This document shows, piece by piece, positions 18,351 through 27,713 of a stretch of DNA of 64,000 nucleotides. This DNA comes from Arsenophonus sp045399315. Its GTDB lineage: Bacteria; Pseudomonadota; Gammaproteobacteria; Enterobacterales; Enterobacteriaceae. The number at the start of each line of letters is the position of its first letter. Positions within the stretch are counted from its first letter, which is position 1. Both the position numbers and the translations under genes were made by a program. The stretch is taken from NCBI GenBank assembly GCA_045399315.1, contig DAYVGO010000057.1, positions 62,001 to 126,000 on the forward strand, read 5' to 3'. Under the pieces are notes generated by a model. It did not search any database and had not been told where the DNA came from. It saw only the letters and a list, made by a program, of their open reading frames with translations.

Positions 18351-19319
18351 TTAGATGATGCCAGCTTGCAAAAGATCATGCAGATGAATAACACCGATAA
18401 GTGTATCTGCTTTAGCCACCAGTAATGAAGTAATATGGTGTTGTTCCATTAAATTTAATGCGTCAATGGCGAACATATCAGGTTTTATCCTAATACCGCC
18501 AGCTGTCATTAGATCGGTGATTTTGGCACTATTTAAATCGATATCTGTTGCAAAGACGCGCCGTAGGTCACCATCGGTGAAAATACCTTCAATTTGCATT
18601 TCTTCATCACAAATCACAACCATGCCGAGTTTTTTATGGGTAATTTCTACTAATGCTTGCTGTAAGGTTGCATGCTTAGTTACAATCGGGATATCTTTTC
18701 CTGTGTGCATTAAGTCACTGACTCTTAGTAAAAGTTTGCGTCCTAAGGTACCACCTGGATGAGAAAGAGCGAAGTCTTCAGCGGTAAAGCCATGAGCTTC
18801 CAGTAAAGCGACAGCAATAGCATCGCCCATGACCAGCATCGCTGTTGTGCTCGTTGTTGGTGCCAGACCTAATGGACAAGCTTCCCGTGGTACTTTGATG
18901 CAAAGATGGATGTCAGCTATTTTACCCATACTACTAGCAGGGTTTTTTGTCATACAAATTAAACGGATATGTTTGCGTTTCAACACTGGAATGAGCGCTA
19001 ATATTTCATCTGATTCACCGGAGTTAGAAATAGCTAGCACAATATCATGATGGCTAATCATGCCTAAGTCACCATGACTTGCTTCTCCTGGATGGACAAA
19101 AAATGCCGGAGTTCCTGTACTAGCTAACGTGGCAGCAATTTTACGGCCAATATGACCTGATTTCCCCATACCCATAACGACGACTTTACCAGCACAATGA
19201 AAAATAATTTCACAAGCTTGGTTAAAATCATCATTGATATATTGTTCCAGATTGGCAAGCCCATTCCGCTCAATATCCAATACTTTCTTAGCTGTTTTTT
19301 GAAAATCAATTTCAGACAT
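18351..19319 (-). CDS. kdsD: KdsD, arabinose-5-phosphate isomerase
   Basis: Converts ribulose-5-P to arabinose-5-P, the first step to Kdo. It has 322 residues (E. coli 328): an N-terminal SIS domain (VVMGMGKSGHIGRKIAATLA, HPGEASHGDLG, AISNSGESDE) and two CBS domains in the C-terminal half (IFTDGDLRRVF, ITSLLVAKAD). It is first in the kdsD-kdsC-lptCAB block. The antiporter gene yrbG, which precedes kdsD in E. coli, is absent; only about 300 bp separate kdsD from the divergent mla operon. Confidence 0.96.
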   Translation of the reverse strand: MSEIDFQKTAKKVLDIERNGLANLEQYINDDFNQACEIIFHCAGKVVVMGMGKSGHIGRKIAATLASTGTPAFFVHPGEASHGDLGMISHHDIVLAISNSGESDEILALIPVLKRKHIRLICMTKNPASSMGKIADIHLCIKVPREACPLGLAPTTSTTAMLVMGDAIAVALLEAHGFTAEDFALSHPGGTLGRKLLLRVSDLMHTGKDIPIVTKHATLQQALVEITHKKLGMVVICDEEMQIEGIFTDGDLRRVFATDIDLNSAKITDLMTAGGIRIKPDMFAIDALNLMEQHHITSLLVAKADTLIGVIHLHDLLQAGII

Positions 19320-19623
19320 TTTTATTTACCAATTGAAATAAGTAGTTTAATTATATGGGTTAATGGTTCGTTAGTAAGGATCGTCTTTTATAGTACTCGG
19401 TTTATATTAAGGCCATTAATAATATTATCAGTACAATGTATTATTAAAAAAATAGCATTTTTCACTATGATAACATTTGAAAATTTGTTTATTGTGACGA
19501 TGTAATGAGTAAAAGTAAAATTGACCATAATATTGATAGCGAATATATGGTAGTTTTTAGGTAATATGTTCCATACTTAATAAAAATACTTTAGTGATAA
19601 TTGGACAGAAGGCTATTATCGTC
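19320..19623. other. Divergent intergenic region between kdsD and mlaF; yrbG missing
   Basis: Very AT-rich 304 bp between two outward-facing operons, so promoters for both must lie here. In E. coli the calcium/sodium antiporter gene yrbG sits at this place. No frame in these bases resembles it, so it has been removed cleanly. No confident promoter hexamers were picked. Confidence 0.6.
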
Positions 19624-20427
19624 ATGAAGAAGTCTGTAGATAATATCATAGAAATTAAAGACATGTCTTTTATTAGAGGTAGTCGGCCTATTTTCAACAA
19701 TATGAGCTTGACTATACCCAGGGGAAAAATTACGGCAATTATGGGGCCATCAGGTATTGGAAAAACTACTTTGTTGCGTTTGATTGGTGGACAATTACGG
19801 CCCTATAAGGGAGAAATTTGGTTTGATGGTGTTAATATTCCAACCTTAGCACGCTCTGAGCTTTATGCTGCCCGTAAAAAAATGAGTATGTTATTTCAGT
19901 CTGGTGCATTGTTTACTGATATGAATGTGTTTGATAATGTTGCATTTCCTTTACGTGAACATACTGTTTTAGCCGAAGAGATTATTCGCACAGTAGTTAT
20001 GATGAAACTGGAAGCCGTAGGATTGTGCGGGGCAGCCAATCTTATGCCAGCTGAATTATCGGGCGGCATGGCACGACGGGCAGCATTAGCACGTGCCATT
20101 GCACTTAATCCACAATTAATTTTATTTGATGAGCCTTTTGTTGGGCAAGATCCGATAACTATGGGGGTTTTGGTTAAACTTATTTATGAACTTAATCATG
20201 CACTAGGTATTACTTGTGTTATTGTTTCGCATGATGTTCCGGAAGTATTGAGCATAGCGGATAAAGCTTATATCGTTGCCGAGCAACATGTTATTGCTGA
20301 AGGTACAGCGAAAGAATTGCAACAAAATAAGGATGCGCGGGTTAGGCAATTTCTCGATGGTATAGCAGATGGTCCAGTACCATTTAAGTTTCCGGCAGGA
20401 AATTATGCTGCAGATTTATTAGGGTAA
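19624..20427 (+). CDS. mlaF: MlaF, ATPase of the phospholipid transporter
   Basis: ATP-binding subunit of the MlaFEDB complex that keeps the outer leaflet of the outer membrane free of phospholipid. It has 267 residues from ATG 19624, which aligns with the E. coli start; a GTG at 19594 would add ten residues. Walker A is GPSGIGKTT, signature LSGGMARR, Walker B LILFDEP, H-loop VSHD, and the C-terminus with GIADGPVPFKFPAG is conserved. It starts the mlaFEDC run. Intact. Confidence 0.96.
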   Translation: MKKSVDNIIEIKDMSFIRGSRPIFNNMSLTIPRGKITAIMGPSGIGKTTLLRLIGGQLRPYKGEIWFDGVNIPTLARSELYAARKKMSMLFQSGALFTDMNVFDNVAFPLREHTVLAEEIIRTVVMMKLEAVGLCGAANLMPAELSGGMARRAALARAIALNPQLILFDEPFVGQDPITMGVLVKLIYELNHALGITCVIVSHDVPEVLSIADKAYIVAEQHVIAEGTAKELQQNKDARVRQFLDGIADGPVPFKFPAGNYAADLLG

Positions 20428-20431
20428 TCGG

Positions 20432-21217
20432 ATGATATTAATTGATACATTAGCCGCATTAGGCCATCGTTCATTGGCTGTGGTTGCGACATTTGGCCGC
20501 TCAGGCTATTTGTTATTTCGGGCTTTATTTGACAAGCCTGAGATTACCAAACAGTGGCCACTATTAATAAAGCAGCTCTACAATGTAGGAGTCTTATCTT
20601 TATTAATTATTGCTGTATCGGGATTATTCATTGGCATGGTACTTGGATTGCAAGGATATTTAGTCTTGACCATGTTTAGTGCAGAATCTGGTCTTGGCAT
20701 GATGGTAGCCCTTTCTTTATTAAGAGAATTAGGGCCGGTAGTGACTGCGCTTTTGTTTGCTGGCAGAGTGGGCTCTGCGTTAACGGCAGAAATAGGATTA
20801 ATGAAAGCCACTGAGCAGATCTCTAGTTTGGAAATGATGGCGGTTGATCCACTACGTCGAGTGATTGCCCCACGTTTTTGGGCAGGGTTAATTAGTATGC
20901 CATTATTGGCATTAATTTTTGTCGCTGTGGGCATCTTAGGTAGTGTGCTAGTTGGTGTCGATTGGAAAGGGATTGATGAAGGCTTTTTTTGGTCATCCAT
21001 GCAATCTGCTGTTGAATGGAAAAAGGATATTCTCAATTGTTTTATTAAAAGTGTGGTATTTGCCTTTACCATCAGCTGGATCGCGTTATTTAATGGTTAT
21101 GATGCCGTCCCAACATCTGAAGGGATCAGTCGTGCAACGACCGGAACTGTTGTTCATTCGTCATTAGCTGTGTTGGGTTTAGATTTTGTGCTTACTGCAC
21201 TGATGTTTGGGAATTAG
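20432..21217 (+). CDS. mlaE: MlaE, permease of the phospholipid transporter
   Basis: Integral membrane permease of the MlaFEDB transporter; 261 residues with five to six transmembrane segments. Family hallmarks are RELGPVVTALLFAGRVGSAL, the coupling-helix region AEIGLMKATEQISSLEMMAV, and VPTSEGISRATTGTVVHSS. It starts 4 bp after mlaF and is followed after 3 bp by mlaD, so tightly coupled. Intact. Confidence 0.97.
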   Translation: MILIDTLAALGHRSLAVVATFGRSGYLLFRALFDKPEITKQWPLLIKQLYNVGVLSLLIIAVSGLFIGMVLGLQGYLVLTMFSAESGLGMMVALSLLRELGPVVTALLFAGRVGSALTAEIGLMKATEQISSLEMMAVDPLRRVIAPRFWAGLISMPLLALIFVAVGILGSVLVGVDWKGIDEGFFWSSMQSAVEWKKDILNCFIKSVVFAFTISWIALFNGYDAVPTSEGISRATTGTVVHSSLAVLGLDFVLTALMFGN

Positions 21218-21220
21218 TTC

Positions 21221-21760
21221 ATGCAAAGTAAGAAAAATGAAATTCTAGTTGGTTTATTTGTTTTGATTGCATTAGCTGCGATTATTTTTTTATGTTTGAA
21301 AGTTGCAGATATTAAATCATTTGGTAATCAACCAACTTATAAAGTTACTGCTTCTTTTACCAATGTGGGTGGGTTGAAAGTAAACTCTCCAGTAAAGATA
21401 GGTGGAGTAATGGTTGGTCGAATAGTCGATATTATGTTGGACAAGAAAACTTATACGCCACGGGTGACCTTGGCGATTTTCAGTCAGTATGACAACATTC
21501 CTGATAATAGTTCGTTGTCTATACTTACCGCTGGCCTATTAGGTGAGCAATTTTTAGCACTTAATGTGGGTTTTTATGATCCAGATATGAGCGTTACCTT
21601 TCTTAAGGACGGTGGGCGCATTGAAGATACTAAGCCCACCATAATATTGGAAGATTTAATTGGCCAATTTTTATATCGTAGTGGCGATCCTAATCGTTCA
21701 GATAGAGGGAGCTCAGTTTCAGGTAATAACCAAAATCTTCCACGACACCATGACGAATAA
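21221..21760 (+). CDS. mlaD: MlaD, MCE-domain lipid-binding subunit
   Basis: Inner-membrane-anchored hexameric MCE protein that hands phospholipid between MlaE and MlaC. It has 179 residues (E. coli 183): transmembrane anchor at about residues 7-26, MCE domain (VKIGGVMVGRIVDIMLD), pore-loop helix region LLGEQFLALNVG, and the conserved C-terminal stretch IEDTKPTIILEDLIGQFLY. Intact. Confidence 0.96.
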   Translation: MQSKKNEILVGLFVLIALAAIIFLCLKVADIKSFGNQPTYKVTASFTNVGGLKVNSPVKIGGVMVGRIVDIMLDKKTYTPRVTLAIFSQYDNIPDNSSLSILTAGLLGEQFLALNVGFYDPDMSVTFLKDGGRIEDTKPTIILEDLIGQFLYRSGDPNRSDRGSSVSGNNQNLPRHHDE

Positions 21761-21788
21761 TCTAATATATTAAAAAGGAACCTATTTT

Positions 21789-22421
21789 ATGGTTAAGCGT
21801 TTCTTAATAATGGCTTTGTTAGTGGTAGCACCGTTTGTGATGGCGATAGATCAAAATAACCCATATAAATTGATGGACGAAGCTGCTGCCAGAACCTTCA
21901 TGCGCTTAAAAAACGAGCAACCTATGATCCGTCAAAATCCGGATTATTTACGCAGAGTTGTTCGTGAAGAGCTTATGCCTTATGTTCAGATTAAGTATGC
22001 AGGCGCGTTAGTATTAGGTTCTTATTATAGTAGTGCAACGCCTGCACAACGAGATGCATATTTTCGCGCGATTGAAGCCTATTTGGAGCAGGCTTATGGG
22101 CAAGCTTTGGCGATGTATCATGGTCAACAATATCAGATTGCGCCAGAACAACCATTAGGAGATAGAAAAGTGGTTGCTATTCGCGTTACTATTACCGATC
22201 CAGAGGGACGGCCACCAGTTCGTTTGGATTTCCAATGGCGTAAGAACAGTAAAACAGGCTATTGGCAAGCTTATGATATGATCACTGAAGGTGTTAGTTT
22301 AATTACTACTAAACAAAATGAATGGGCTAATATTTTACGAACTAAAGGTATTGACGGCTTGACACAAGAATTGTTAAATAGCGTAAAAAATCCTATTACC
22401 TTTAAAAGTAAAAAACCATGA
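21789..22421 (+). CDS. mlaC: MlaC, periplasmic phospholipid shuttle
   Basis: Soluble periplasmic carrier between MlaA-OmpF in the outer membrane and MlaFEDB. It has 210 residues with a signal peptide ending near residue 20 (FVMAIDQNNPYKLM) and conserved YVQIKYAGALVLGSYY and YDMITEGVSLITTKQNEW. An AAAAAGGAACC ribosome site precedes ATG 21789. The stop TGA overlaps the ATG of the broken mlaB. Intact. Confidence 0.96.
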   Translation: MVKRFLIMALLVVAPFVMAIDQNNPYKLMDEAAARTFMRLKNEQPMIRQNPDYLRRVVREELMPYVQIKYAGALVLGSYYSSATPAQRDAYFRAIEAYLEQAYGQALAMYHGQQYQIAPEQPLGDRKVVAIRVTITDPEGRPPVRLDFQWRKNSKTGYWQAYDMITEGVSLITTKQNEWANILRTKGIDGLTQELLNSVKNPITFKSKKP

Positions 22422-22694
22422 TACCTATGTTAACTTGGCAGCAGAACGGTCAATCGGTGAGCTTAATCGAGATACTTTGCCCGTTTTTTGGCAACAGAAA
22501 AATCAGCTGCTGAAAGGTATTATATTAACTCTATTAATGTTTCCCAGTTATCTCATATCGATTCTACCGGACTGACTATGTTTGTCAGGTTAAAATCAGA
22601 ACAGCAGTCAGACAATAAATTGGTGTTTGAAGGTATTAGTGAGCGTTTCAAAACGCTTATCAGGCTTTATAAACTTGAGGATTTTATGAACTAG
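22418..22694 (+). pseudogene. mlaB: Broken MlaB (STAS-domain subunit of the Mla transporter)
   Basis: MlaB is the cytoplasmic STAS protein that binds and stabilises MlaF. The start MIPMLTWQQNGQS overlaps the mlaC stop. After NGQS a small out-of-frame deletion removes the residues matching E. coli TLAL, and the protein continues in a second frame (GELNRDTLPVFWQQKNQLLKG). Near 22520 it shifts again to INVSQLSHIDSTGLTMFVRL, which contains the STAS core, and ends KLEDFMN. Two frameshifts in a 90-residue gene leave no usable product, although mlaF, E, D and C are intact. Confidence 0.88.
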
Positions 22695-22734
22695 TTTGGT
22701 CATAAATTTTTAAAGATAGTTTATATAAAAAGCA

Positions 22735-22775
22735 GCCGCTCTTGCGCATTTTATTATGCCAAGGGCGGTTTCTTT
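22735..22775 (+). terminator. Intrinsic terminator after the mla operon
   Basis: CCGCTCTTG (22736-22744) pairs with CAAGGGCGG (22760-22768) with one G-U pair; the inner GCAT/ATGC (22746-22749 with 22756-22759) extends the stem past a one-base bulge. TTTCTTT follows. It separates the mla operon from ibaG-murA. Confidence 0.8.
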
Positions 22776-22820
22776 GATTTGCACTGGGTAATAGATCGAT
22801 TAGGATAGAGATGTCATTTA

Positions 22821-23096
22821 ATGTTAGAATTGAGTTTAATTATGGATACAGATGAAATAAAGCAAGTATTAATGGATCAATTGAAGCTTGATCAAGTGAT
22901 TGTAAAAGGCGAGGGTAGCCATTTTCAAATTATTGCTGTTGGTGAAATGTTTAATGGCATGAGTCGGGTTAAGCAGCAGCAAGTGATTTATGCTCCGTTA
23001 ATGGAATATATTGCGGATAATCGGATCCATGCATTGTCAATTAAAGCTTATACTCCGGCAGAATGGACAAGAGATCGTAAGCTTAATGGTTTTTAA
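22821..23096 (+). CDS. ibaG: IbaG, BolA-family protein
   Basis: BolA-like protein, an acid-stress factor that forms iron-sulfur complexes with monothiol glutaredoxin. It has 91 residues from ATG 22821, preceded by AGGATAGAG; an internal ATG at 22842 (MDTDEIKQVLM) aligns equally well with the E. coli start. The family core SHFQIIAVGEMFNGMSRVK and the nearly invariant end YTPAEWTRDRKLNGF are present. It lies directly upstream of murA, as in E. coli. Intact. Confidence 0.94.
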   Translation: MLELSLIMDTDEIKQVLMDQLKLDQVIVKGEGSHFQIIAVGEMFNGMSRVKQQQVIYAPLMEYIADNRIHALSIKAYTPAEWTRDRKLNGF

Positions 23097-23150
23097 GATG
23101 ATGTTTTTGCGTTAATAGTATATTGAATATTACTCATAGAGAATTTCTTG

Positions 23151-24416
23151 ATGGACAAGTTTCAATTAAAAGGGCCAACTCGTTTGATGGGTGAGGTCTC
23201 GATTTCTGGTGCCAAAAATGCGGCATTACCGATATTGTTTGCGTCGTTATTAGCTGAAGAGCCGGTTGAATTACAAAATGTTCCGAAGTTAAAAGACATT
23301 GATACAACAATTGAATTACTTAATCAGTTAGGTACAAAAGTTGAGTATAATGGCGCTATTTTTGTCGATGCGCGGGGTATTAATAAATTTTGTGCTCCTT
23401 ATGAATTAGTTAAGACAATGCGTGCATCTATTTGGGCTTTGGCGCCATTAGTTGCCCGTTTCGGTCAAGGGCAGGTGTCATTACCGGGAGGATGTGCTAT
23501 TGGTACACGCCCAGTTGATTTACATATTGCTGGACTTGAGCAACTTGGCGCTAAAATCATCTTAGAAGAAGGTTATGTGAAAGCTTCTGTTGATGGTCGT
23601 TTGCAAGGTACTAATATTGTTATGGATAAGGTCAGTGTAGGCGCAACAGTGTCTATTATGATAGCCGCAACCCTAGCTGAGGGAAAAACAGTTATTGAAA
23701 ACGCCGCGCGTGAACCTGAAGTTGAAGACACGGCTAATTTTTTAAATTCATTAGGAGCAAAGATCAGCGGAGCCGGTACAGACAGCATTGTTGTTGAAGG
23801 AGTAGCGCGCTTAGGGGGTGGAACTTATCGAATTTTACCTGATCGCATTGAAACGGGAACTTTTCTTGTAGCAGCTGCGATCTCAGGCGGAAAAGTGACT
23901 TGCCGCAATACTAGACCGGCTACATTGGATGAGGTATTAGCTAAATTACGTGAAGCTGGTGCAGAGATTAAAATAGGCGAGGATTGGATCCAGCTGGATA
24001 TGCAGGGTAAGCGGCCAAAAGCGGTGACTATCAGAACAGAGCCTCATCCTGGTTTTCCAACCGATATGCAGGCACAATTTAGTTTGCTTAATTTAGTAGC
24101 TGAAGGCGTTAGTACAATAACTGAAACTATTTTTGAAAATCGTTTTATGCATATCCCAGAGTTAATTCGTATGGGAGCCCATGCGGAAATAGAAGGCAAT
24201 ACAGCTGTTTGTCATGGTATTAAACAACTTATGGGTGCTCAAGTCATGGCAACGGATTTGCGGGCTTCTGCTAGTTTAGTGCTTGCCGGTTGCATTGCAA
24301 AAGGGAAAACAATTGTTGATCGGATTTATCATATTGATAGGGGATATGAGAGCATAGAAGAGAAACTACGTAGTTTAGGTGCAAATATAGAGCGTATCAC
24401 ATCAAATAAAAAATAA
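23151..24416 (+). CDS. murA: MurA, UDP-GlcNAc enolpyruvyl transferase
   Basis: First committed enzyme of peptidoglycan synthesis; adds enolpyruvate from PEP to UDP-GlcNAc. It has 421 residues from ATG 23151 (E. coli 419). The substrate-binding Lys is in SGAKNAALPI, the fosfomycin-sensitive active-site Cys115 is in GGCAIGTRP, and DRIETGTFLVAAA and FPTDMQAQF are conserved. Intact and essential. Confidence 0.98.
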   Translation: MDKFQLKGPTRLMGEVSISGAKNAALPILFASLLAEEPVELQNVPKLKDIDTTIELLNQLGTKVEYNGAIFVDARGINKFCAPYELVKTMRASIWALAPLVARFGQGQVSLPGGCAIGTRPVDLHIAGLEQLGAKIILEEGYVKASVDGRLQGTNIVMDKVSVGATVSIMIAATLAEGKTVIENAAREPEVEDTANFLNSLGAKISGAGTDSIVVEGVARLGGGTYRILPDRIETGTFLVAAAISGGKVTCRNTRPATLDEVLAKLREAGAEIKIGEDWIQLDMQGKRPKAVTIRTEPHPGFPTDMQAQFSLLNLVAEGVSTITETIFENRFMHIPELIRMGAHAEIEGNTAVCHGIKQLMGAQVMATDLRASASLVLAGCIAKGKTIVDRIYHIDRGYESIEEKLRSLGANIERITSNKK

Positions 24417-24437
24417 CTTACTATTTGCCAAGGTAAA

Positions 24438-24465
24438 AATCAGTAGCTTAGATAGACTGCTGATT
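24438..24465. terminator. Hairpin between convergent murA and degS
   Basis: AATCAGTAG (24438-24446) and CTGCTGATT (24457-24465) form a 9-bp stem with one G-U pair, in the 66-bp space between the two convergent stops. No long T-run follows on either side, so it is probably a modest bidirectional stop. Confidence 0.5.
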
Positions 24466-24482
24466 CTTACTTAATGTAGTAG

Positions 24483-25544
24483 TCATTTATCTTCATGATA
24501 CTCTTCAATTTTAACATTGACTGTCATGGTGGTGTTGTTACGTAATAATACGACAGGGACGATATTTCCGGGGCTAATTTCAGCAACTTGATCCATTGTT
24601 TCAGCTGTAGAGGTAACCGGTTGACCATTAACTGAAATGATGATGTCACCGACTTGAATACCGGCATTTTCTGCTGGACCATTTGGGGCAACCTGAAAAA
24701 TACGTAGACCTTTTATTTGATTAATATCGTTATTGTTAGAGCGAATACGGGGTAAGTCCCTAGCAGTGATACCAATAAAGCCACGTATCACTCGCCCATC
24801 ACGAATAAGTTTTTCCATGATTTTAGTTGCTAATTCAGTTGGAATAGCAAAACCCAGCCCTTCAGGGGTAAAACCGTTTTCTGAATGATCAAAAGAAAGA
24901 GTATTAATTCCCATTAATTCACCTTCAGTATTAATTAGTGCTCCGCCTGAATTTCCATGGTTAATAGAAGCATCTGTTTGGAGAAAATTTTGTCGGCGGG
25001 TGGAACTGAGTCCTACACGTCCTGTGGCGCTAATAATGCCTTGTGTTACTGTTTGTCCTAGATTATAGGGGTTACCGATAGCTAACACGATATCGCCAAC
25101 ATGCGCTTTACGTTGTGGGTTAATTGTTATCACAGGCAAATTTTCTGCCTCTATTTTCAAAACAGCAAGGTCTGTTAGGCTATCTGAGCCAACAATTAAC
25201 ACGTCAAAAATTAACCCATCCGGCAGTGCAATCTGAATTTGATCGGCATTATTAACGACATGTCTGTTTGTTATAATATAACCGTTACTACTCATAATGA
25301 CACCAGAACCTAATGCGGTTAATTCACGTCCATTTTGGGAAAAGCTACCGGTCCCGCTGCTATAGACATAAACAACTGCTGGAGCTGCTCTACGTACCGC
25401 TTTACTAAAGCTAATGGGTTGATCCTCTTTTTTACCGTCAAGTAATTCAGTGAGTCCTTTTGGGCGTATAGATGGAATAGCCATTAGCAAAATAGCAGCG
25501 ATAACAAGCCCTATAATAACGGCACGGAAAAGCTTGATGAACAT
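24483..25544 (-). CDS. degS: DegS, site-1 protease of the sigma-E response
   Basis: Inner-membrane-anchored periplasmic serine protease that cuts RseA when its PDZ domain senses unfolded porin tails. From ATG 25544 it has 353 residues (E. coli 355), aligning MFIKLFRAV with E. coli MFVKLLRSV; an earlier ATG at 25568 is less likely. One N-terminal transmembrane helix, the triad in ITNRHVV (His), SLTDLAVLKI (Asp) and HGNSGGAL (Ser), then one PDZ domain (AENAGIQVGDIIISVNG). Intact. Confidence 0.95.
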   Translation of the reverse strand: MFIKLFRAVIIGLVIAAILLMAIPSIRPKGLTELLDGKKEDQPISFSKAVRRAAPAVVYVYSSGTGSFSQNGRELTALGSGVIMSSNGYIITNRHVVNNADQIQIALPDGLIFDVLIVGSDSLTDLAVLKIEAENLPVITINPQRKAHVGDIVLAIGNPYNLGQTVTQGIISATGRVGLSSTRRQNFLQTDASINHGNSGGALINTEGELMGINTLSFDHSENGFTPEGLGFAIPTELATKIMEKLIRDGRVIRGFIGITARDLPRIRSNNNDINQIKGLRIFQVAPNGPAENAGIQVGDIIISVNGQPVTSTAETMDQVAEISPGNIVPVVLLRNNTTMTVNVKIEEYHEDK

Positions 25545-25605
25545 AGTTAGTATTCTGTAGTAAGCCATAAACTAGATGATAAAATAGCAGGATACCATAA
25601 ATACC

Positions 25606-25634
25606 AACAGGTACGGTAGTTCACAGTACCTGTT
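25606..25634 (-). terminator. Hairpin after degQ
   Basis: AACAGGTAC (25606-25614) and GTACCTGTT (25626-25634) form a perfect 9-bp stem with an 11-base loop just past the degQ stop and before degS, which runs in the same direction. There is no strong U-tract, so it may only attenuate read-through. Confidence 0.5.
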
Positions 25635-25644
25635 TGTTGAATGA

Positions 25645-27066
25645 TCAATTGAATATATTATTACCACGCAGTAATAAGTAGATATTTTGATCACCACGTA
25701 AAATATTTAATGCTAAAGTGGTAGGTTTAGTTTCAATAATTTTACGAAGTTGATTAATATTCTCTATCCGTTGTTCGTTGGCACTAACAATAAGATCACC
25801 TTTTGCCAGACCAAGCATGGCTGCAGGTGAATTAGATGAAACACTATCGACCTTAACGCCTTTAGTACCTTTAATTGTACTATTGCTTAAAGTGGCGCCC
25901 ATTAGTGAGGTGGTTAGCACTTCGGCTTTCGTACCGCTGGAATTACTATCTTCTAAGGTAACGCTTATCTCCATCGGTTTGCCTTTACGTAATAGCCCGA
26001 TTGTGATCTTTTTACCGATTTCACTGGTGCCAATTTTAGCTCTTAACTCAGCGAAGCTATTAATATATTTACCATTAATTGTAATCAAGACATCACCTGA
26101 TTGAATGCCTGCTTTAGCTGCTGCAGAATTTGGGATTACTTCACTGATAAATGCGCCTTTTTGTGCATCAATATTCAATGCTTTTGCTACATCAGAGGTC
26201 ATTTCAGTGCCTTTGATACCCAGCAATCCTCGTTTTACTTCACCGTGTTTGATAATTTGATTGCTAAGAGATTTGGCCATATTGGACGGGATAGCAAAAC
26301 CGATACCAACATTACCCCCGCCAGGTGCTAAGATAGCGGTATTAATACCAATTAGTTCACCGTTGAGATTGACTAATGCACCACCGGAGTTACCTCTATT
26401 AATAGAAGCGTCTGTTTGAATAAAATTTTCTAGACCTTCTAGGTTTAAACCACTACGACCCAATGCAGAAATAATTCCTGATGTCACCGTTTGACCTAAT
26501 CCAAAAGGATTACCTACCGCAACAGCAAAGTCGCCAACACGTAGTTTATCGGAGTCTGCAATCTTAATGGCTGTCAAGTTGAGTTTTTTGAGGTTTGCGG
26601 TACTTGAATCTTTGATTTGTAATAGAGCGATATCTGTTTGGGGATCGCGGCCGACAAGTTTAACATCAATTTCTCTTCCATCATTAAGTTGGATTTGAAT
26701 TCTATGAGCATTATCGATAACATGGTTATTCGTTAAGATATAACCTTTTTCGGCATCAATAATAACACCAGAACCTAATCCTTCAAAAGGGCGAATACTT
26801 TGTTGCTGTGAACGAAAATTGGGCCCAAAAAAGAATTTAAATTCTTCGGGTAACTGTTGATTTTGAAACTGTGTTCCAGATACACGAATACTGACTACGG
26901 CAGGAAGTACTTTTTCTAGCATCGGAGCTAGGCTAGGTAATTCTTGGCCAAATGATAAAGTGAATGGTGGCATTGATGCAGAATAACTTGCTGCAGGTAT
27001 ACCTATGAGTGAAAGACTGAGACTCATCGCTAATATACTTAAAAAATGTTTTTCTTTTTTCATCAT
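25645..27066 (-). CDS. degQ: DegQ, periplasmic protease-chaperone
   Basis: HtrA-family periplasmic serine protease and chaperone; 473 residues (E. coli 455). Signal peptide at about residues 1-30 (ending AASYSASMPP), protease domain with LTNNHVIDNA (His), PQTDIALLQI (Asp) and NRGNSGGAL (Ser), then two PDZ domains (AKAGIQSGDVLITING; AAMLGLAKGDLIVSANE). The short LA loop and position next to degS favour DegQ over DegP. Intact. Confidence 0.95.
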   Translation of the reverse strand: MMKKEKHFLSILAMSLSLSLIGIPAASYSASMPPFTLSFGQELPSLAPMLEKVLPAVVSIRVSGTQFQNQQLPEEFKFFFGPNFRSQQQSIRPFEGLGSGVIIDAEKGYILTNNHVIDNAHRIQIQLNDGREIDVKLVGRDPQTDIALLQIKDSSTANLKKLNLTAIKIADSDKLRVGDFAVAVGNPFGLGQTVTSGIISALGRSGLNLEGLENFIQTDASINRGNSGGALVNLNGELIGINTAILAPGGGNVGIGFAIPSNMAKSLSNQIIKHGEVKRGLLGIKGTEMTSDVAKALNIDAQKGAFISEVIPNSAAAKAGIQSGDVLITINGKYINSFAELRAKIGTSEIGKKITIGLLRKGKPMEISVTLEDSNSSGTKAEVLTTSLMGATLSNSTIKGTKGVKVDSVSSNSPAAMLGLAKGDLIVSANEQRIENINQLRKIIETKPTTLALNILRGDQNIYLLLRGNNIFN

Positions 27067-27308
27067 GAATTGAATTCTCTTACATACCTAATTTCTTTTA
27101 AGGTAATTTGCTTCCTGGATAGAAAAGACCTTAGCAGGGCTAAGACTGTAAATTATGTAAAAAAGTTCAGCCAACAGATAGTGGTAATCGTTTTTTTTAC
27201 ATGTATTTACGTGATATTAATTTTTTATAACAAATTAGTCTTGGCAGGTTGATTCGCTACCAGCAGAATTAGGTCAAAATACAATTTTATTAATATAGGA
27301 AACCTAAT

Positions 27309-27713
27309 TTACCTTTTTTTCTCTTTTATCGAGCGAAATAAGCCTGAAGAACCTTCAGAGTAATCTTTGGGTGGTAAATTAACCGGAGCTTGATCATTAT
27401 CTGCTTCTGATTCAGTCAAACGATAGTTAAAAGGGTTGTTTTGTATTGGCATATCAGGCATGAGCTCATGAGAACTTTTAGCCATATGCTGATAGAGCTT
27501 ACGATAATCTTGAGCCATATTATCGAGTAACTCTGCACTAAGAGCAAAATGGCTGACCAATTCTTTACGATATTCTTCTAATTCATGGTTTTTCTTTTCA
27601 AATTCAGCTTGTAATGCTTGTTGGTTACGTAGCTTGGTATTGCCGAAGCGAACTACAAGTGCACCAATAATAAAACCTACAATCAGACCGATTAGTGCAT
27701 ATTCCCAAGTCAT
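27309..27713 (-). CDS. zapG: ZapG (YhcB), cell division/envelope protein
   Basis: DUF1043 protein of 134 residues (E. coli 132): a single N-terminal transmembrane helix (YALIGLIVGFIIGALVVRF) followed by a coiled coil and an acidic, proline-containing tail. YhcB/ZapG interacts with divisome and elongasome proteins and affects envelope lipid balance. It is transcribed away from zapE, as in E. coli. Intact. Confidence 0.94.
   Translation of the reverse strand: MTWEYALIGLIVGFIIGALVVRFGNTKLRNQQALQAEFEKKNHELEEYRKELVSHFALSAELLDNMAQDYRKLYQHMAKSSHELMPDMPIQNNPFNYRLTESEADNDQAPVNLPPKDYSEGSSGLFRSIKEKKR

Noticed and set aside
20578..21072. Long open frame on the - strand opposite mlaE (164 codons)
   Set aside because: It is the antisense shadow of a well-conserved permease; no family motif, no ribosome site and a composition typical of reversed membrane-protein coding.
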